Source: Clostridia bacterium (GTDB lineage: Bacteria > Bacillota > Clostridia > Christensenellales > Aristaeellaceae). From it: a DNA stretch of 64,000 nucleotides. Location: assembly GCA_017516765.1 (NCBI GenBank), contig JAFXBE010000019.1:1-64000 (forward strand), read 5' to 3'. Of this stretch, positions 40,557 through 49,619 are shown piece after piece. The position numbers and the translations under genes were made by a program. The first letter of the stretch is position 1. Each line of letters begins with the position of its first letter. The notes beneath the pieces are model-generated. The model did no database searches, was not told where the DNA came from, and was given only the letters and a program-made list of their open reading frames with translations.

Positions 40557-40781
40557 TCAGTTGTTCGTGCCACCCTTGCCGGCCATCTGCTGCTCGGCCT
40601 GCCGGATCATCTTTTTGACCATGTAGCCGCCTACATAGCCGTTTTCACGGGCGGTCAGGTCGCCGTTGTCGCCCTGCTTAAGGTTGATACCCAGCTCCCG
40701 GGCGATCTCGTATTTCATGTTGTCGAGGGCTGCGCGGGCTTCGGGCACGGTCGCCTGTTTGCTGCTTTGTCCGTTGGTCAT
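40557..40781 (-). CDS. Small acid-soluble spore protein, alpha/beta type (second copy)
   Basis: 74 residues with VPEARAALDNMKYEIARELGI and GYVGGYMVKKMIRQAEQQM. SD CAAGGAGGTG. The two SASP genes are 35 bp apart and read in the same direction, so they may be cotranscribed from a forespore promoter upstream of 40781; a weak sigma-G-like pair (GTATT and CAAAATA near 40810-40840) is visible but unconvincing. Confidence 0.95.
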   Translation of the reverse strand: MTNGQSSKQATVPEARAALDNMKYEIARELGINLKQGDNGDLTARENGYVGGYMVKKMIRQAEQQMAGKGGTNN

Positions 40782-40889
40782 GCGTTTTCACCTCCTTGTG
40801 CGGTACATCGCTATTTTGACCTGTGCGTGGGAAAATACGCTGCCAATTCTTATCTGCCGCAAAACTTCAGAAAAAATCAAAAAAGAGTA

Positions 40890-40917
40890 TTGACTTTTTC
40901 CGGCGATAGGCTATAAT
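40890..40917 (+). promoter_or_regulatory. Promoter of rplJ-rplL operon
   Basis: TTGACT, 16-bp spacer, TATAAT. Confidence 0.8.
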
Positions 40918-40935
40918 AATACACGATTCTTTGGA

Positions 40936-41067
40936 AACCTATGCCGAAGACAGCGGGTCAAGCCGAAAGGCACGTAATGAACGAAAGTTCCCCCGCCGAG
41001 GTGTAAGGCGGGAGTAATCCCCTTGCGACATGTTCGCCCTTGCGCCTGCAAGGGTTTTCTTTTTGGA
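40936..41067 (+). promoter_or_regulatory. Ribosomal protein L10 leader
   Basis: Matches the Firmicute L10 leader: ACCTATGCCGAAGACAGCGGG, AAAGGCACGTAATGAACG and the CCCGCC/GGCGGG helix, followed by an attenuator terminator CCCTTGC/GCAAGGG with TTTTCTTTTT (41037-41062). L10, with L7/L12, binds the leader RNA in place of 23S rRNA and stops its own synthesis. Confidence 0.9.
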
Positions 41068-41101
41068 ATCGAACAGATTTCGAAGAAGGAGGTGCACCCC
41101 C

Positions 41102-41617
41102 GTGAGCAAGAATCTTGAGATCAAGAAGCAAGTCGTCAGCGACATCGTTAAGAAGTTCCAGGATGCCCAGAGCGTGGTTATCGTTAAGTACAGCGGTCTG
41201 ACCGTAGAAGACGCTACCGCCCTGCGCGCCCAGTTCCGTGCCAATGGTGTGGACTACGTTGTTCTGAAGAACACCCTCGTCCGCCGCGCACTGCAGGAGC
41301 TGAACATCGAAGGTCTGGACGAGGTTCTCAACGGCCCCTCCGCTTTTGCCTTTGGCATGAGCGATCCCGTAAGCCCCGCCAAGATCGTCAGCGACTTCAT
41401 CACCAAGAAGAAGAACGAAAGCCCCATCGAGATCAAGGCCGGTCTGCTCGGCACCGAGCTGATGGACGCAGCCCAGATCAAGGCACTGGCCGACGTGCCC
41501 AGCCGCGAAGTACTGCTTGCCCGCCTGCTTGGCAGCCTGCAGAGCAGCGTCGCTGGTTTCGTACGCGTTCTGGACGCTATTGCCAAGAAGGACGGCGAAG
41601 CCGCTCCCGAAGCCTGA
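41102..41617 (+). CDS. rplJ: 50S ribosomal protein L10
   Basis: Base of the ribosomal stalk; binds L7/L12 dimers. 171 residues with GTG start at 41102 after AAGGAGGTGCACCCCC. Core motifs: EIKKQVVSDIVKKFQDAQSVVIVKYSGLTV, FRANGVDYVVLKNTLVRRAL and the C-terminal helix LLARLLGSLQSSVAGFVRVLDAI. Regulated by the upstream leader. Confidence 0.97.
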   Translation: MSKNLEIKKQVVSDIVKKFQDAQSVVIVKYSGLTVEDATALRAQFRANGVDYVVLKNTLVRRALQELNIEGLDEVLNGPSAFAFGMSDPVSPAKIVSDFITKKKNESPIEIKAGLLGTELMDAAQIKALADVPSREVLLARLLGSLQSSVAGFVRVLDAIAKKDGEAAPEA

Positions 41618-41671
41618 TTAGCGCTTCAAACTTCCTGTACTTACAACCTAATTTGAATGGAGGATATTATC

Positions 41672-42043
41672 ATGACTCACGCTGAAATCATTGAGATGAT
41701 TGAGAAGATGACCGTTCTTGAGCTGAACGATCTGGTTAAGGCCCTGGAAGAGCACTTTGGTGTTTCCGCTGCCGCTGCTGTTGTTGCTGTTCCCGGTGCT
41801 GCCGGCGCTGCCGCTGCTGCTGAGGAAGAGAAGACCGAGTTCGACGCCATCCTGAAGGATGCCGGCTCCGAGAAGATCAAGGTCATCAAGGTTATCCGCG
41901 AGCTGACCGGTCTGGGCCTGAAGGAAGCCAAGGACTTCGTAGAGTCCGCTCCCAAGGCTATCAAGGAAGGCGCTTCCAAGGAAGAGTGCGAGAAGATCAA
42001 GGAAAAGCTGGCCGAAGTCGGCGCTACCGTCGAAATCAAGTAA
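41672..42043 (+). CDS. rplL: 50S ribosomal protein L7/L12
   Basis: Stalk protein recruiting translation GTPases. 123 residues. N-terminal dimer domain, Ala-rich hinge ([10 protein letters not shown]), and C-terminal domain [39 protein letters not shown]. The downstream rpoB and the upstream rplK-rplA of the classic cluster are absent here. Confidence 0.98.
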   Translation: MTHAEIIEMIEKMTVLELNDLVKALEEHFGVSAAAAVVAVPGAAGAAAAAEEEKTEFDAILKDAGSEKIKVIKVIRELTGLGLKEAKDFVESAPKAIKEGASKEECEKIKEKLAEVGATVEIK

Positions 42044-42060
42044 GCTTTGCCAAACAAAAG

Positions 42061-42090
42061 GCCGTCTGCCATGTGCAGACGGTCTTTTTT
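42061..42090 (+). terminator. Terminator after rplL
   Basis: GCCGTCTGC/GCAGACGGT, 5-nt loop, then CTTTTTT. Confidence 0.88.
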
Positions 42091-42113
42091 GTTGTGTATA
42101 TGCCTGAGGGATG

Positions 42114-42587
42114 TTATACAGTCAAATCCGCATAGAGATGGGGGACGATCTTTTGCAGAACCTCCGGCGACATTTCCACCTGCGTACCGATCTTACCGCC
42201 GCTGAAAAGAATGGTATCAAACAATTGCGCTGTTTCGTCGATAAAGGTGGGAAACGCTTTTTTCATCCCAATGGGAGAACAGCCGCCGTGTACATACCCT
42301 GTCAGCGGAAGCAGATCCTTGCTTTTGAGCATGACGATACTTTTTTCTTTTGCAGCAGCTGCGGCTTTTTTCAGCGACAACTCCTCTGCAACGGGTATCA
42401 TGAACACATAGTGCTTACCGCTTGCTCCGGTGGTGACCAGCGTCTTGAACACATGGTCGGGGTCCTGAGACAGTTGTTGCGCTACCTCAATACCGCTCAG
42501 CGCACCGTCGGGTGCGTCGTAATAGTGAAAGTGATAGGGAAGATGCGCCCCCTCCAGAAGGCGCATCACATTGGTTTTTTGTTCCAT
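42114..42587 (-). CDS. ybaK: YbaK/EbsC family, Cys-tRNA(Pro) deacylase
   Basis: Hydrolyses mischarged Cys-tRNA(Pro). 157 residues. Landmarks: VFKTLVT with the conserved Lys, MIPVAEELSLKKAA, GYVHGGCSPIGMKKAFPTFIDETA and FSGGKIGTQVEMSPEVL. Convergent with rplL across the terminator. Confidence 0.93.
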   Translation of the reverse strand: MEQKTNVMRLLEGAHLPYHFHYYDAPDGALSGIEVAQQLSQDPDHVFKTLVTTGASGKHYVFMIPVAEELSLKKAAAAAKEKSIVMLKSKDLLPLTGYVHGGCSPIGMKKAFPTFIDETAQLFDTILFSGGKIGTQVEMSPEVLQKIVPHLYADLTV

Positions 42588-42621
42588 CGCGGATCCTTTC
42601 CCGGCGAGGTTGCCGGTGCGG

Positions 42622-44295
42622 TTATTGCATGTTGTCGGGCGGCAGCGTCTGGGTGGGAGCGCCGCATTTGAGACAGGGCGTTTTGTCCCGATGGTTGCCC
42701 AGTTCGGAATAGGGGAAGCTGCCCTGCAACGGCAGGTATTGTTCGTACACGCTGGGACAGTATTGATCCATGTGGTACATGCTTCCCCCGTTGGGGTTGT
42801 AGTACAGCAGCTGGGACGCAGGCGGCGCAGGAGTTACGGTCTGCCTTGGGGGTAGGGACCAGTTTTTTGCAGCCGTGTTTTTGGAGTCGTTAACGGTGTT
42901 GGTTTCCTCTTTGTTGGTTACCTGATCGTTGCTGGCGAGCGAATTGGGGTCCACATACCATTGTCCGCCTTCGTTGACCATCAGAACCATAAAACGGTAC
43001 AGGGTCGGATCCTTGCCGTTGTTTTTGTCGATGTTGGCGGTCATGGTCACGGTTCGGCTGCTGTCGCTGTCGGAACCGGATATCTCCTCAATGTTGTAGC
43101 TCAGGGGCGTGCGGTTGCCCAGCATCACAAACAATTTGTTGGATGGATTCTCCTGTGCCTGCGTCCAACTGGGCTGCACAAGGCTCAACGCCTCCTCGAC
43201 CCGTTGGCCGGACCAGTAAGTCATAAAAGCCTCCAGACGAAGCTGTGCATCGGATACGGGCACCGGTGTGGGTTCGGGTTCAGGGGTGGGCGTAAAGGTG
43301 GGCTGGGCAGCGGGAACATTGTTCGCGGAGAGCCCGGCTGCATACTGGTCTGTCTGTGCCGTCTGCGCTGTCTGCTGCTGAATGCCGGGGTTGTTCTGAA
43401 AATTTTTCGTATCGGCGTTTTGTCCCTGAAACAGCATTACAAAGATGATGATCGCTGCCAGTGAGTAACCAAGGGTCACGGCGATCCTTGTATTGGGCTT
43501 GAACAGGGAGCGGTACCAGATGATACCGATGGCAGCGATGCACAGCACGATAAAGAGGTAGCGAAGAACCTGAAAGCTGTTGGGCACCATCAGACAGGGC
43601 ACGAACAGCACCGGCAGCAGAACGAAGAGGAACAATTTCCGGATCGTTTCCATGTCCAGGGGCTGCCCGCTTTTCTGAGAGGACTGGGAAGGGGGCTGAG
43701 ACCCGACAGGCGCAGTATAAAACGGCTGCTGTGCTGCGGAAACTTCAAAAGGATTGGAATAAGCGGCCGGCTGAACAGTTGGTGATGCGGGGGTTGCACC
43801 GCTGCGTGGTTGCTGTGCACCGGACGGTTCGCCTGTCACAGGTGTGGAAAAGATGTTTTGCGGCGGCTTAAATCCTTGTGCGTGCACAGAAAACGGACCA
43901 TTCTGCACCTGCTGATGCTGATTGCTCAGCGGCGGAAGATTCTGCTTGGGAGGTTGACCAAAAACAGGCGCGGTATTCTGCATTCCGTACATGCCTGTGT
44001 TCTGCATCTGAGGCGCAGGGGAGAAGTTCACCGACCCGGACGGAACGTTGCTCATTCCCATGGGCTGGGCGGGAGGCACAGAAGTGCCGAAAAGTTCCGC
44101 AACAGGCGGTACAGGCGGCGTACCCAGCGCAGATACGGAAGAAGCGGGCTGCTGCGCTGCGTCCGGCTGTGCGGGCGCAGTGGCTGCGGTAAAATCGGGC
44201 TTTTCTGCATAGGGCTGCGCTGCTTTTCGGAAGAAGCTGCGCTTGTTCATTGTAAAGGTGGGATTCACCGAATATCTGGAGCGGTTGCCGTTCAT
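42622..44295 (-). CDS. Pro/Gln-rich membrane protein with external Cys motif
   Basis: 558 residues from ATG 44295 (AAGGAGATGCAGC). Residues 1-~235 are low-complexity, rich in Pro, Gln, Ala and Asn, with repeated short PPxQPxG-like segments, presumably cytoplasmic and disordered. Two or three membrane helices follow (~245-310: FLFVLLPVLFVPCLMV and FIVLCIAAIGIIWY). The external part has a second Pro-rich linker (FTPTPEPEPTPVP), a cystatin/NTF2-like segment (~395-490), and a C-terminal motif YHMDQYCPS ... CLKCG, reminiscent of the YHxxxC/CxxC tails of secreted nucleases. Function unknown. Confidence 0.7.
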   Translation of the reverse strand: MNGNRSRYSVNPTFTMNKRSFFRKAAQPYAEKPDFTAATAPAQPDAAQQPASSVSALGTPPVPPVAELFGTSVPPAQPMGMSNVPSGSVNFSPAPQMQNTGMYGMQNTAPVFGQPPKQNLPPLSNQHQQVQNGPFSVHAQGFKPPQNIFSTPVTGEPSGAQQPRSGATPASPTVQPAAYSNPFEVSAAQQPFYTAPVGSQPPSQSSQKSGQPLDMETIRKLFLFVLLPVLFVPCLMVPNSFQVLRYLFIVLCIAAIGIIWYRSLFKPNTRIAVTLGYSLAAIIIFVMLFQGQNADTKNFQNNPGIQQQTAQTAQTDQYAAGLSANNVPAAQPTFTPTPEPEPTPVPVSDAQLRLEAFMTYWSGQRVEEALSLVQPSWTQAQENPSNKLFVMLGNRTPLSYNIEEISGSDSDSSRTVTMTANIDKNNGKDPTLYRFMVLMVNEGGQWYVDPNSLASNDQVTNKEETNTVNDSKNTAAKNWSLPPRQTVTPAPPASQLLYYNPNGGSMYHMDQYCPSVYEQYLPLQGSFPYSELGNHRDKTPCLKCGAPTQTLPPDNMQ

Positions 44296-44358
44296 GCTGC
44301 ATCTCCTTGTATCGTGCAAATTGCATAAGGGTTGGCAAATAATCTGATTACCTTCCCT

Positions 44359-44386
44359 ATTATAACACATATTGCACATTTGTAAA
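44359..44386 (-). promoter_or_regulatory. Promoter of the Pro/Gln-rich membrane protein gene
   Basis: Minus strand TTTACA, 16-bp spacer, TATAAT. Confidence 0.65.
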
Positions 44387-44485
44387 CTATGAAAACCAAA
44401 AAGCACAACGTTTTTGCATATCGTTCAATAAAAACAGAAATATAAATGTAACAAAATAAGGATTGTTTTTTTCGTAGTCAATCAG

Positions 44486-44514
44486 TTGCGTAACGGGGGT
44501 TTATCATGTATAAT
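44486..44514 (+). promoter_or_regulatory. Promoter of asp23-fakA-recG group
   Basis: TTGCGT, 17-bp spacer, TATAAT, some 75 bp before the first gene. Confidence 0.65.
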
Positions 44515-44590
44515 TACCATGACCTGTCTATGTGCATGTAGCGTAGCAGGCATTGTGGGCGGCATTCCGCCGGCAAGGAGGCAGAAACAA

Positions 44591-44941
44591 ATGGAATGCA
44601 AGATCAAGAATGATATAGGCACTATCTATATCACCGAGGATGTTATGCTTAAGGTGGCCGGTTATGCGGCGCTGGAGTGCTACGGTATTGTGGCTATGTC
44701 CTCCAAGCGCGCGAAAGACGGCCTTGTACAGTGGCTCGGCAAGGAGAATCTCTCCAAAGGTATCCAGATCAGAATGGTGGAAGATATGCTGGATGTAGAT
44801 CTGTTCATCATCGTGGAGTACGGCATTTCGATTGCGGAAGTTTGCAAGACCATCGTGGACACGGTGCGCTACAAGCTGGAAAGCATGACCGGCGTCAAGG
44901 TTCGCCGCGTCAATATCTCAGTTGAAGGCGTCCGCGTCTAA
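44591..44941 (+). CDS. Asp23/Gls24 family envelope-stress protein (YloU-like)
   Basis: 116 residues from ATG 44591 (AAGGAGGCAGAAACAA). Core: IGTIYITEDVMLKVAGYAALECYGIVAMSS, VDLFIIVEYGISIAEVCKTIVDTVRYKLESMTG, and VRRVNISVEGVRV. Asp23 proteins are small, membrane-associated and linked to envelope homeostasis. Precedes fakA as yloU precedes yloV in B. subtilis. Confidence 0.92.
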   Translation: MECKIKNDIGTIYITEDVMLKVAGYAALECYGIVAMSSKRAKDGLVQWLGKENLSKGIQIRMVEDMLDVDLFIIVEYGISIAEVCKTIVDTVRYKLESMTGVKVRRVNISVEGVRV

Positions 44942-44968
44942 AATACGAACGTATCGGGAGGAAGAACC

Positions 44969-46621
44969 GTGATTCAGACTAAGACGATCGATGGTGTGCT
45001 GCTGCGCGATATGGTGCTTGCCGGTGCAGCGCTGCTGGAAAAGAACCGCGAAGCGGTTGATGCTTTGAACGTTTTCCCCGTGCCGGACGGCGATACGGGC
45101 ACCAATATGAGCCTGACCATGTCTTCTGCTACCAAAGAGGTGAGCCAGAAGGAATATCTGAATGCCGGCGAAGCCGCCGCAGCCGTGGCCAAAGGCGCGC
45201 TGAAGGGCGCCCGCGGCAACAGCGGTGTTATCACTTCTCAGCTTTTCCGCGGCTTCAGCAAGGCATTGGATGGGGTGGAGCGTATTACCCCCGTCCAGTT
45301 TGCTGCCGCCCTCAAGAAGGGTGCGGAAACTGCCTATAAGGCTGTTATGAAGCCCAAGGAAGGCACCATTCTTACCGTTGCCCGCGTTATTGCAGAAGAG
45401 GCCGTGAAGCAGGCCGAGCGTGCACCGGAAGATTACGATGCCCTTTTCCGCAACATCCTTTCTACCGGTGATACCATTCTCAAGAAGACCCAGCAGATGC
45501 TGCCTGCCCTTACCCAGGCCGGCGTTGTGGATGCCGGCGGCCGCGGTCTGCTGCTCATCTACATGGGCTATGCCGCCTGCCTGCGTGGCGAAGAGATCCC
45601 CGCCGAAAAGATGGACTTTTCCGGCGACGGCGAAGCCAGCTTCGAAGATGATCACGAGGCATTGGGCGAGATCAAATACGCCTACTGCACCGAGTTCTGC
45701 ATTCAGAACCTCTATCCCGACAGCCTGGAAGAGGATATCGATTCCTTCCGCCGTCGCCTGAACCGCATCGGCGATTGCGTGCTGGTGGTGGGCGACCTCA
45801 GCTTTGTCAAGGTGCACGTTCATACCAACGAACCCGGCAAGGCTCTGGAATACGGTCTCAGCCTGGGCGAGCTGGTCAACCTGAAGATCGAGAACATGGT
45901 GCAGCAGCGCCGCGATAAGCAGGAAGAGCAGAAGAAGCAGGAAGAAGAAAACGCTCCTCTCAAGGAATACGGCATGGTGGCTGTTTCTCTGGGCGAGGGC
46001 TTCGGTCATATTTTCACCGATCTGTCCGTGGACCATGTGGTCGAGGGCGGTCAGACCATGAACCCCAGCATCGAAGACCTGTCCGAGGCCGTTAACAAGG
46101 CTCATGCCAAAACGGTTTTTGTGCTGCCCAACAACGGCAACGTTATTCTGGCTGCTCAGCAGGCCGCTCAGCTGTGCGAAGACAAGAACGTGATCGTCAT
46201 CCCCACCAAGAATGTGGCGATGGGTATTGCCGCCGCTATTGCCTTCCAGCCCGAAGCATCTCCCGAAGATAACGCTGCCCGTATGGAAGAAGCCGCCCAG
46301 CGCGTGCGTACCGGTACGGTTACCTATGCCGTACGCGATACCGAGTACGAAGAGCTTCACATCAAGGAAGGCGACATTATCGGTCTCTATAACGGCAAGA
46401 TCTGCACCGTGGGCAGCAGCGTTCACGAAGTGACCCGCGACCTGATGCAGCAGATCATCACCGAGGATGACGAGCTGATCACCGTATACTACGGCAAGGA
46501 CGTTTCCGAGGAAGACGCACAGACTCTGACCGATGAACTGGCCGATCTCTACGACGATTGTGATGTGGAGATGCAGATGGGCGGTCAGCCTCTCTATTAC
46601 TATCTTATTTCCGTGGAGTAA
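44969..46621 (+). CDS. fakA: Fatty acid kinase catalytic subunit (DAK2 domain, YloV-like)
   Basis: Phosphorylates exogenous fatty acids bound to FakB (DegV) proteins. 550 residues, GTG start. N-terminal DhaK-L-like kinase domain with metal-binding FPVPDGDTGTNMSLTM and GARGNSGVITSQLFRG; middle domain GVVDAGGRGLLL; C-terminal DegV-like domain (KTVFVLPNNGNVILAAQQAA, VIPTKNVAMGIAAAIAF). A DegV protein is encoded at 3938-4825, so both halves of the system are in this window. Confidence 0.95.
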   Translation: MIQTKTIDGVLLRDMVLAGAALLEKNREAVDALNVFPVPDGDTGTNMSLTMSSATKEVSQKEYLNAGEAAAAVAKGALKGARGNSGVITSQLFRGFSKALDGVERITPVQFAAALKKGAETAYKAVMKPKEGTILTVARVIAEEAVKQAERAPEDYDALFRNILSTGDTILKKTQQMLPALTQAGVVDAGGRGLLLIYMGYAACLRGEEIPAEKMDFSGDGEASFEDDHEALGEIKYAYCTEFCIQNLYPDSLEEDIDSFRRRLNRIGDCVLVVGDLSFVKVHVHTNEPGKALEYGLSLGELVNLKIENMVQQRRDKQEEQKKQEEENAPLKEYGMVAVSLGEGFGHIFTDLSVDHVVEGGQTMNPSIEDLSEAVNKAHAKTVFVLPNNGNVILAAQQAAQLCEDKNVIVIPTKNVAMGIAAAIAFQPEASPEDNAARMEEAAQRVRTGTVTYAVRDTEYEELHIKEGDIIGLYNGKICTVGSSVHEVTRDLMQQIITEDDELITVYYGKDVSEEDAQTLTDELADLYDDCDVEMQMGGQPLYYYLISVE

Positions 46622-46623
46622 GC

Positions 46624-48654
46624 ATGGAACTTGCAAGCCTTCACGGTATTGGAAAAAACCGACTACAAGCCTTACACGCAGCGGGGATCGACTCGTTGCG
46701 TGATCTTTTATATGCTGTACCGGTCAAGTACAGGGATACCGGAGCCTGTGCCCTGATCGCCGATGCACGGGAGGGTGAGCGTTTCACCTTCGAACTGGTC
46801 CGTGAGGGCGAAGCAAAGCTGAACCGATACGGGCAGCGCAGCCGGGTAACGTGCACATTCGCCGACGACAGCGGACGGATCACCGCCTGTTGGTTCAATC
46901 AGCCATGGATGCGGGAGAATCTGAACAAGACGCTGCGTATCAGGCTGCATGGAACCATAGCCGTGCATGCGGGCAAGAAACAGCTCATCAACCCCACGGT
47001 AGAAAAAGAGTTGGGGATATGCCCTGTATACCGTCCCATAGAAGGGCTGCCCCATAAAATCCACGAGGATATCGTTGCACAGGCGCTCGCTTATGTAGAG
47101 CAGCTGTGTCCGGAGATTTTGCCGGAAGGCGTTATCAAGCGCCATGGGCTGTGCAGCGGGGCAGAGGCGATCCGGCTTTTGCATCAGCCCACCTCCATGG
47201 AAGATGTACAACGGGGTCAGCGCAGATTTGCCTTTGAGCAGATGCTGCTGTATCAGGCGGCGGTTCTTGGTGTAAAGGACATGCGCAGGGCAGGACGGTC
47301 GCTGGAGATCCGTCAGGGCGATACAGCCCTGTTCTGGCAGAAGATGCCCTTCCAGCCCACAGCGGCGCAGCGCCGCACCCTGCGGGAAATCGCAGAGGAT
47401 CTGAACGGCTCCAGAGCGATGGTGCGCATGGTGCAGGGGGATGTAGGCTGCGGCAAGACAGCGGTTGCGCTGGGTGCTATGTATCTCTGTGCCAAAGCGG
47501 GCCGTCAGTCAGCGTTGATGGCGCCTACCGAGATCCTTGCCCGCCAGCATTACGAAAGCCTGAAGGACTTTTGCCATAAGAGTGGTATCGGGTGCGGGCT
47601 GTTGTTGGGCGGCATGCCTCAGCGCGAACGCCGAAAAGCTTTGGAAGCCATCGAAAGCGGCTTGTGGCAGGTGGTGATCGGCACCCACGCTTTGATCGGC
47701 GAACAGGTGGTGTTTTCAGATCTTGGTCTGTGCATCACCGATGAGCAGCACCGCTTTGGCGTTGCCCAGCGTACCGCATTGATCAATAAGGGGATCGATC
47801 ATCAGTCCCAAGGCGACGGCTCCGCACCGCATCTGCTGGTCATGTCTGCGACTCCGATCCCGCGAAGCCTTGCGCTTGTTATGTTCGGCGATTTGGATAT
47901 CAGTATTATCGACGAACTGCCCCCCGGACGCAAACCGGTAACCACCCGTCTTGTATCCGAGGATAAGCGGCAGGGAATGTACGGTTTTCTCCGCGATGAG
48001 CTGGATGCGGGCAGGCAGGCCTATATCGTATGTCCGCTGGTATCCGAGAGCGAGGCGGCGGATAAACTGAAAGCTGCCAAGCCCTATGCGGAAGCGCTGC
48101 GGGAAGGTGAGCTGAAGAACTATCGGGTAGGGCTCACCTACGGTGCACAGCCCGCGGCAGAAAAACAGGAAACCCTTCGAGCCTTTGCCGCCGGGGAACT
48201 GCAGGTGCTCGTGGCTACAACGGTCATTGAAGTGGGCGTGAATGTGCCCAATGCTACCCTGATGATCATCGAAGACGCAGACCGCTACGGTCTGGCGCAG
48301 CTTCATCAGCTGCGCGGCAGGGTGGGTCGCGGCGAACAGCAAAGCTGGTGCTTTCTGATGGCAAAGCCCAACGAGCGCCTCAGGGCGCTTACCCACAGCA
48401 ACGACGGCTTCGAAATCGCCCGAACCGATCTGGAACTGCGCGGCCCCGGAGAGATCCTTGGCACCCGCCAGCACGGGGAAGCCCTGCTTCCCGGCGGAAC
48501 GGCGGCTTTCGGTTCCATGCAGCTTCTCTACGAGGCTGCGGAATGCGCCCGGGAGCTTGAAGAACGCCCCGAATATGCCGGCGAATGGCAGATGGTCGCT
48601 CAGAATGCCCGGAAAGTGCTGGGCACCCTGGAAAGCAGCATATCCATCAGTTAA
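46624..48654 (+). CDS. recG: ATP-dependent DNA helicase RecG
   Basis: Remodels stalled forks and Holliday junctions. 676 residues. OB-fold wedge domain at the N-terminus, then helicase motifs: I GDVGCGKTAVAL, II DEQH, III SATPIP, IV-VI (VEVGVNVPNATLMII, QLHQLRGRVGRGEQQSWC), and the C-terminal FEIARTDLELRGPGEILGTRQHG. Starts 2 bp after fakA. Confidence 0.98.
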   Translation: MELASLHGIGKNRLQALHAAGIDSLRDLLYAVPVKYRDTGACALIADAREGERFTFELVREGEAKLNRYGQRSRVTCTFADDSGRITACWFNQPWMRENLNKTLRIRLHGTIAVHAGKKQLINPTVEKELGICPVYRPIEGLPHKIHEDIVAQALAYVEQLCPEILPEGVIKRHGLCSGAEAIRLLHQPTSMEDVQRGQRRFAFEQMLLYQAAVLGVKDMRRAGRSLEIRQGDTALFWQKMPFQPTAAQRRTLREIAEDLNGSRAMVRMVQGDVGCGKTAVALGAMYLCAKAGRQSALMAPTEILARQHYESLKDFCHKSGIGCGLLLGGMPQRERRKALEAIESGLWQVVIGTHALIGEQVVFSDLGLCITDEQHRFGVAQRTALINKGIDHQSQGDGSAPHLLVMSATPIPRSLALVMFGDLDISIIDELPPGRKPVTTRLVSEDKRQGMYGFLRDELDAGRQAYIVCPLVSESEAADKLKAAKPYAEALREGELKNYRVGLTYGAQPAAEKQETLRAFAAGELQVLVATTVIEVGVNVPNATLMIIEDADRYGLAQLHQLRGRVGRGEQQSWCFLMAKPNERLRALTHSNDGFEIARTDLELRGPGEILGTRQHGEALLPGGTAAFGSMQLLYEAAECARELEERPEYAGEWQMVAQNARKVLGTLESSISIS

Positions 48655-48679
48655 CATATCCGTTTTGAGGTGAAACCGA

Positions 48680-49195
48680 ATGAATATCGTTCTCTACCAG
48701 CCCGAGATCCCGCAGAATACCGGCAATATTGCCCGCACCTGTGCCGCTACCGGCAGCACACTGCACCTGATCAAACCGCTGGGCTTTTCGCTGGAGGATA
48801 AGTATCTGAAACGTGCCGGGCTTGATTATTGGCGCATGATGCAGTACCGGGTCTATGAGGATTTTCAGGAATTGCTGGATGCTTATCCTGCGGCGCGTAT
48901 GCATTTTCTTTCCACAAAAGCGCCCCGCTGCTATACGGAAGCGGATTACCACCCCGATGATTTTCTGGTATTCGGCTGTGAGACCCGCGGGTTGCCGGAA
49001 AGCCTGTTGGAAAAAGTTTACGACCGCTGTATCCGAATTCCCATGGTACCGGATGCGCGCAGTCTCAATTTGAGCAATTCGGTAGCGATCGTTCTCTATG
49101 AAGCCTTGCGAGGTAACGGTTTTCCCGGCTTGAAGCAAACCGGCGGTCTTACGGGAAGGCAGGACGAGGCTGCACCATGGATGGATTATGTTTGA
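48680..49195 (+). CDS. trmL: tRNA (cytidine(34)-2'-O)-methyltransferase
   Basis: SPOUT methyltransferase acting on the wobble base of tRNA-Leu. 171 residues. MNIVLYQPEIPQNTGNIARTC, HLIKPLGFSLEDKYLKRAGLDYW, FGCETRGLPES, and the knot motif RSLNLSNSVAIVLYEALRG. SD GAGGTGAAACCG. Confidence 0.95.
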   Translation: MNIVLYQPEIPQNTGNIARTCAATGSTLHLIKPLGFSLEDKYLKRAGLDYWRMMQYRVYEDFQELLDAYPAARMHFLSTKAPRCYTEADYHPDDFLVFGCETRGLPESLLEKVYDRCIRIPMVPDARSLNLSNSVAIVLYEALRGNGFPGLKQTGGLTGRQDEAAPWMDYV

Positions 49196-49233
49196 TCGTA
49201 CGTTAGAATGATGTGTGCAAAGGAGGGGAAGAC

Positions 49234-49569
49234 ATGAGCAAAAGAAGGCGCAGCCAGCGTTATGAAGAAGAACAGCTTCAGCTGGAGGAAGTGCTGGAGC
49301 CCTATCAGTATGCCGTGGAGCCGCAGGATGAGAGCATGTATCCGCAGGCGGATTATCAGGGATATCCCGAACCCGGTTATGCAGACTACCTGCCCGAGGA
49401 GGAACCAGAGAACCGTTTTGGTGTGGCGGTACATGTTTTTGATGTGATTTCTTCTCTGGTAGGGGTCTTCGTCATTCTGATCCTGGTTGCCATGCTCCTT
49501 TCGTTGGTGGACTGGCTCCGTACGGATCTGATGCATTCGATCGTGCTCCTGCAGAGCGGCATCAGCTGA
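49234..49569 (+). CDS. Hypothetical single-pass membrane protein
   Basis: 111 residues from ATG 49234 (AAAGGAGGGG). Basic start (KRRRSQR), then ~50 acidic, Tyr/Pro/Glu-rich residues, and one membrane helix (~70-95, VISSLVGVFVILILVAMLLSLVDWL). No family recognised. Between trmL and the UDG gene, same direction. Confidence 0.7.
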   Translation: MSKRRRSQRYEEEQLQLEEVLEPYQYAVEPQDESMYPQADYQGYPEPGYADYLPEEEPENRFGVAVHVFDVISSLVGVFVILILVAMLLSLVDWLRTDLMHSIVLLQSGIS

Positions 49570-49619
49570 TCGGCTGGGATGCATACTAACTTCATCCGGT
49601 AAGGCAGGGGAGGATGACC

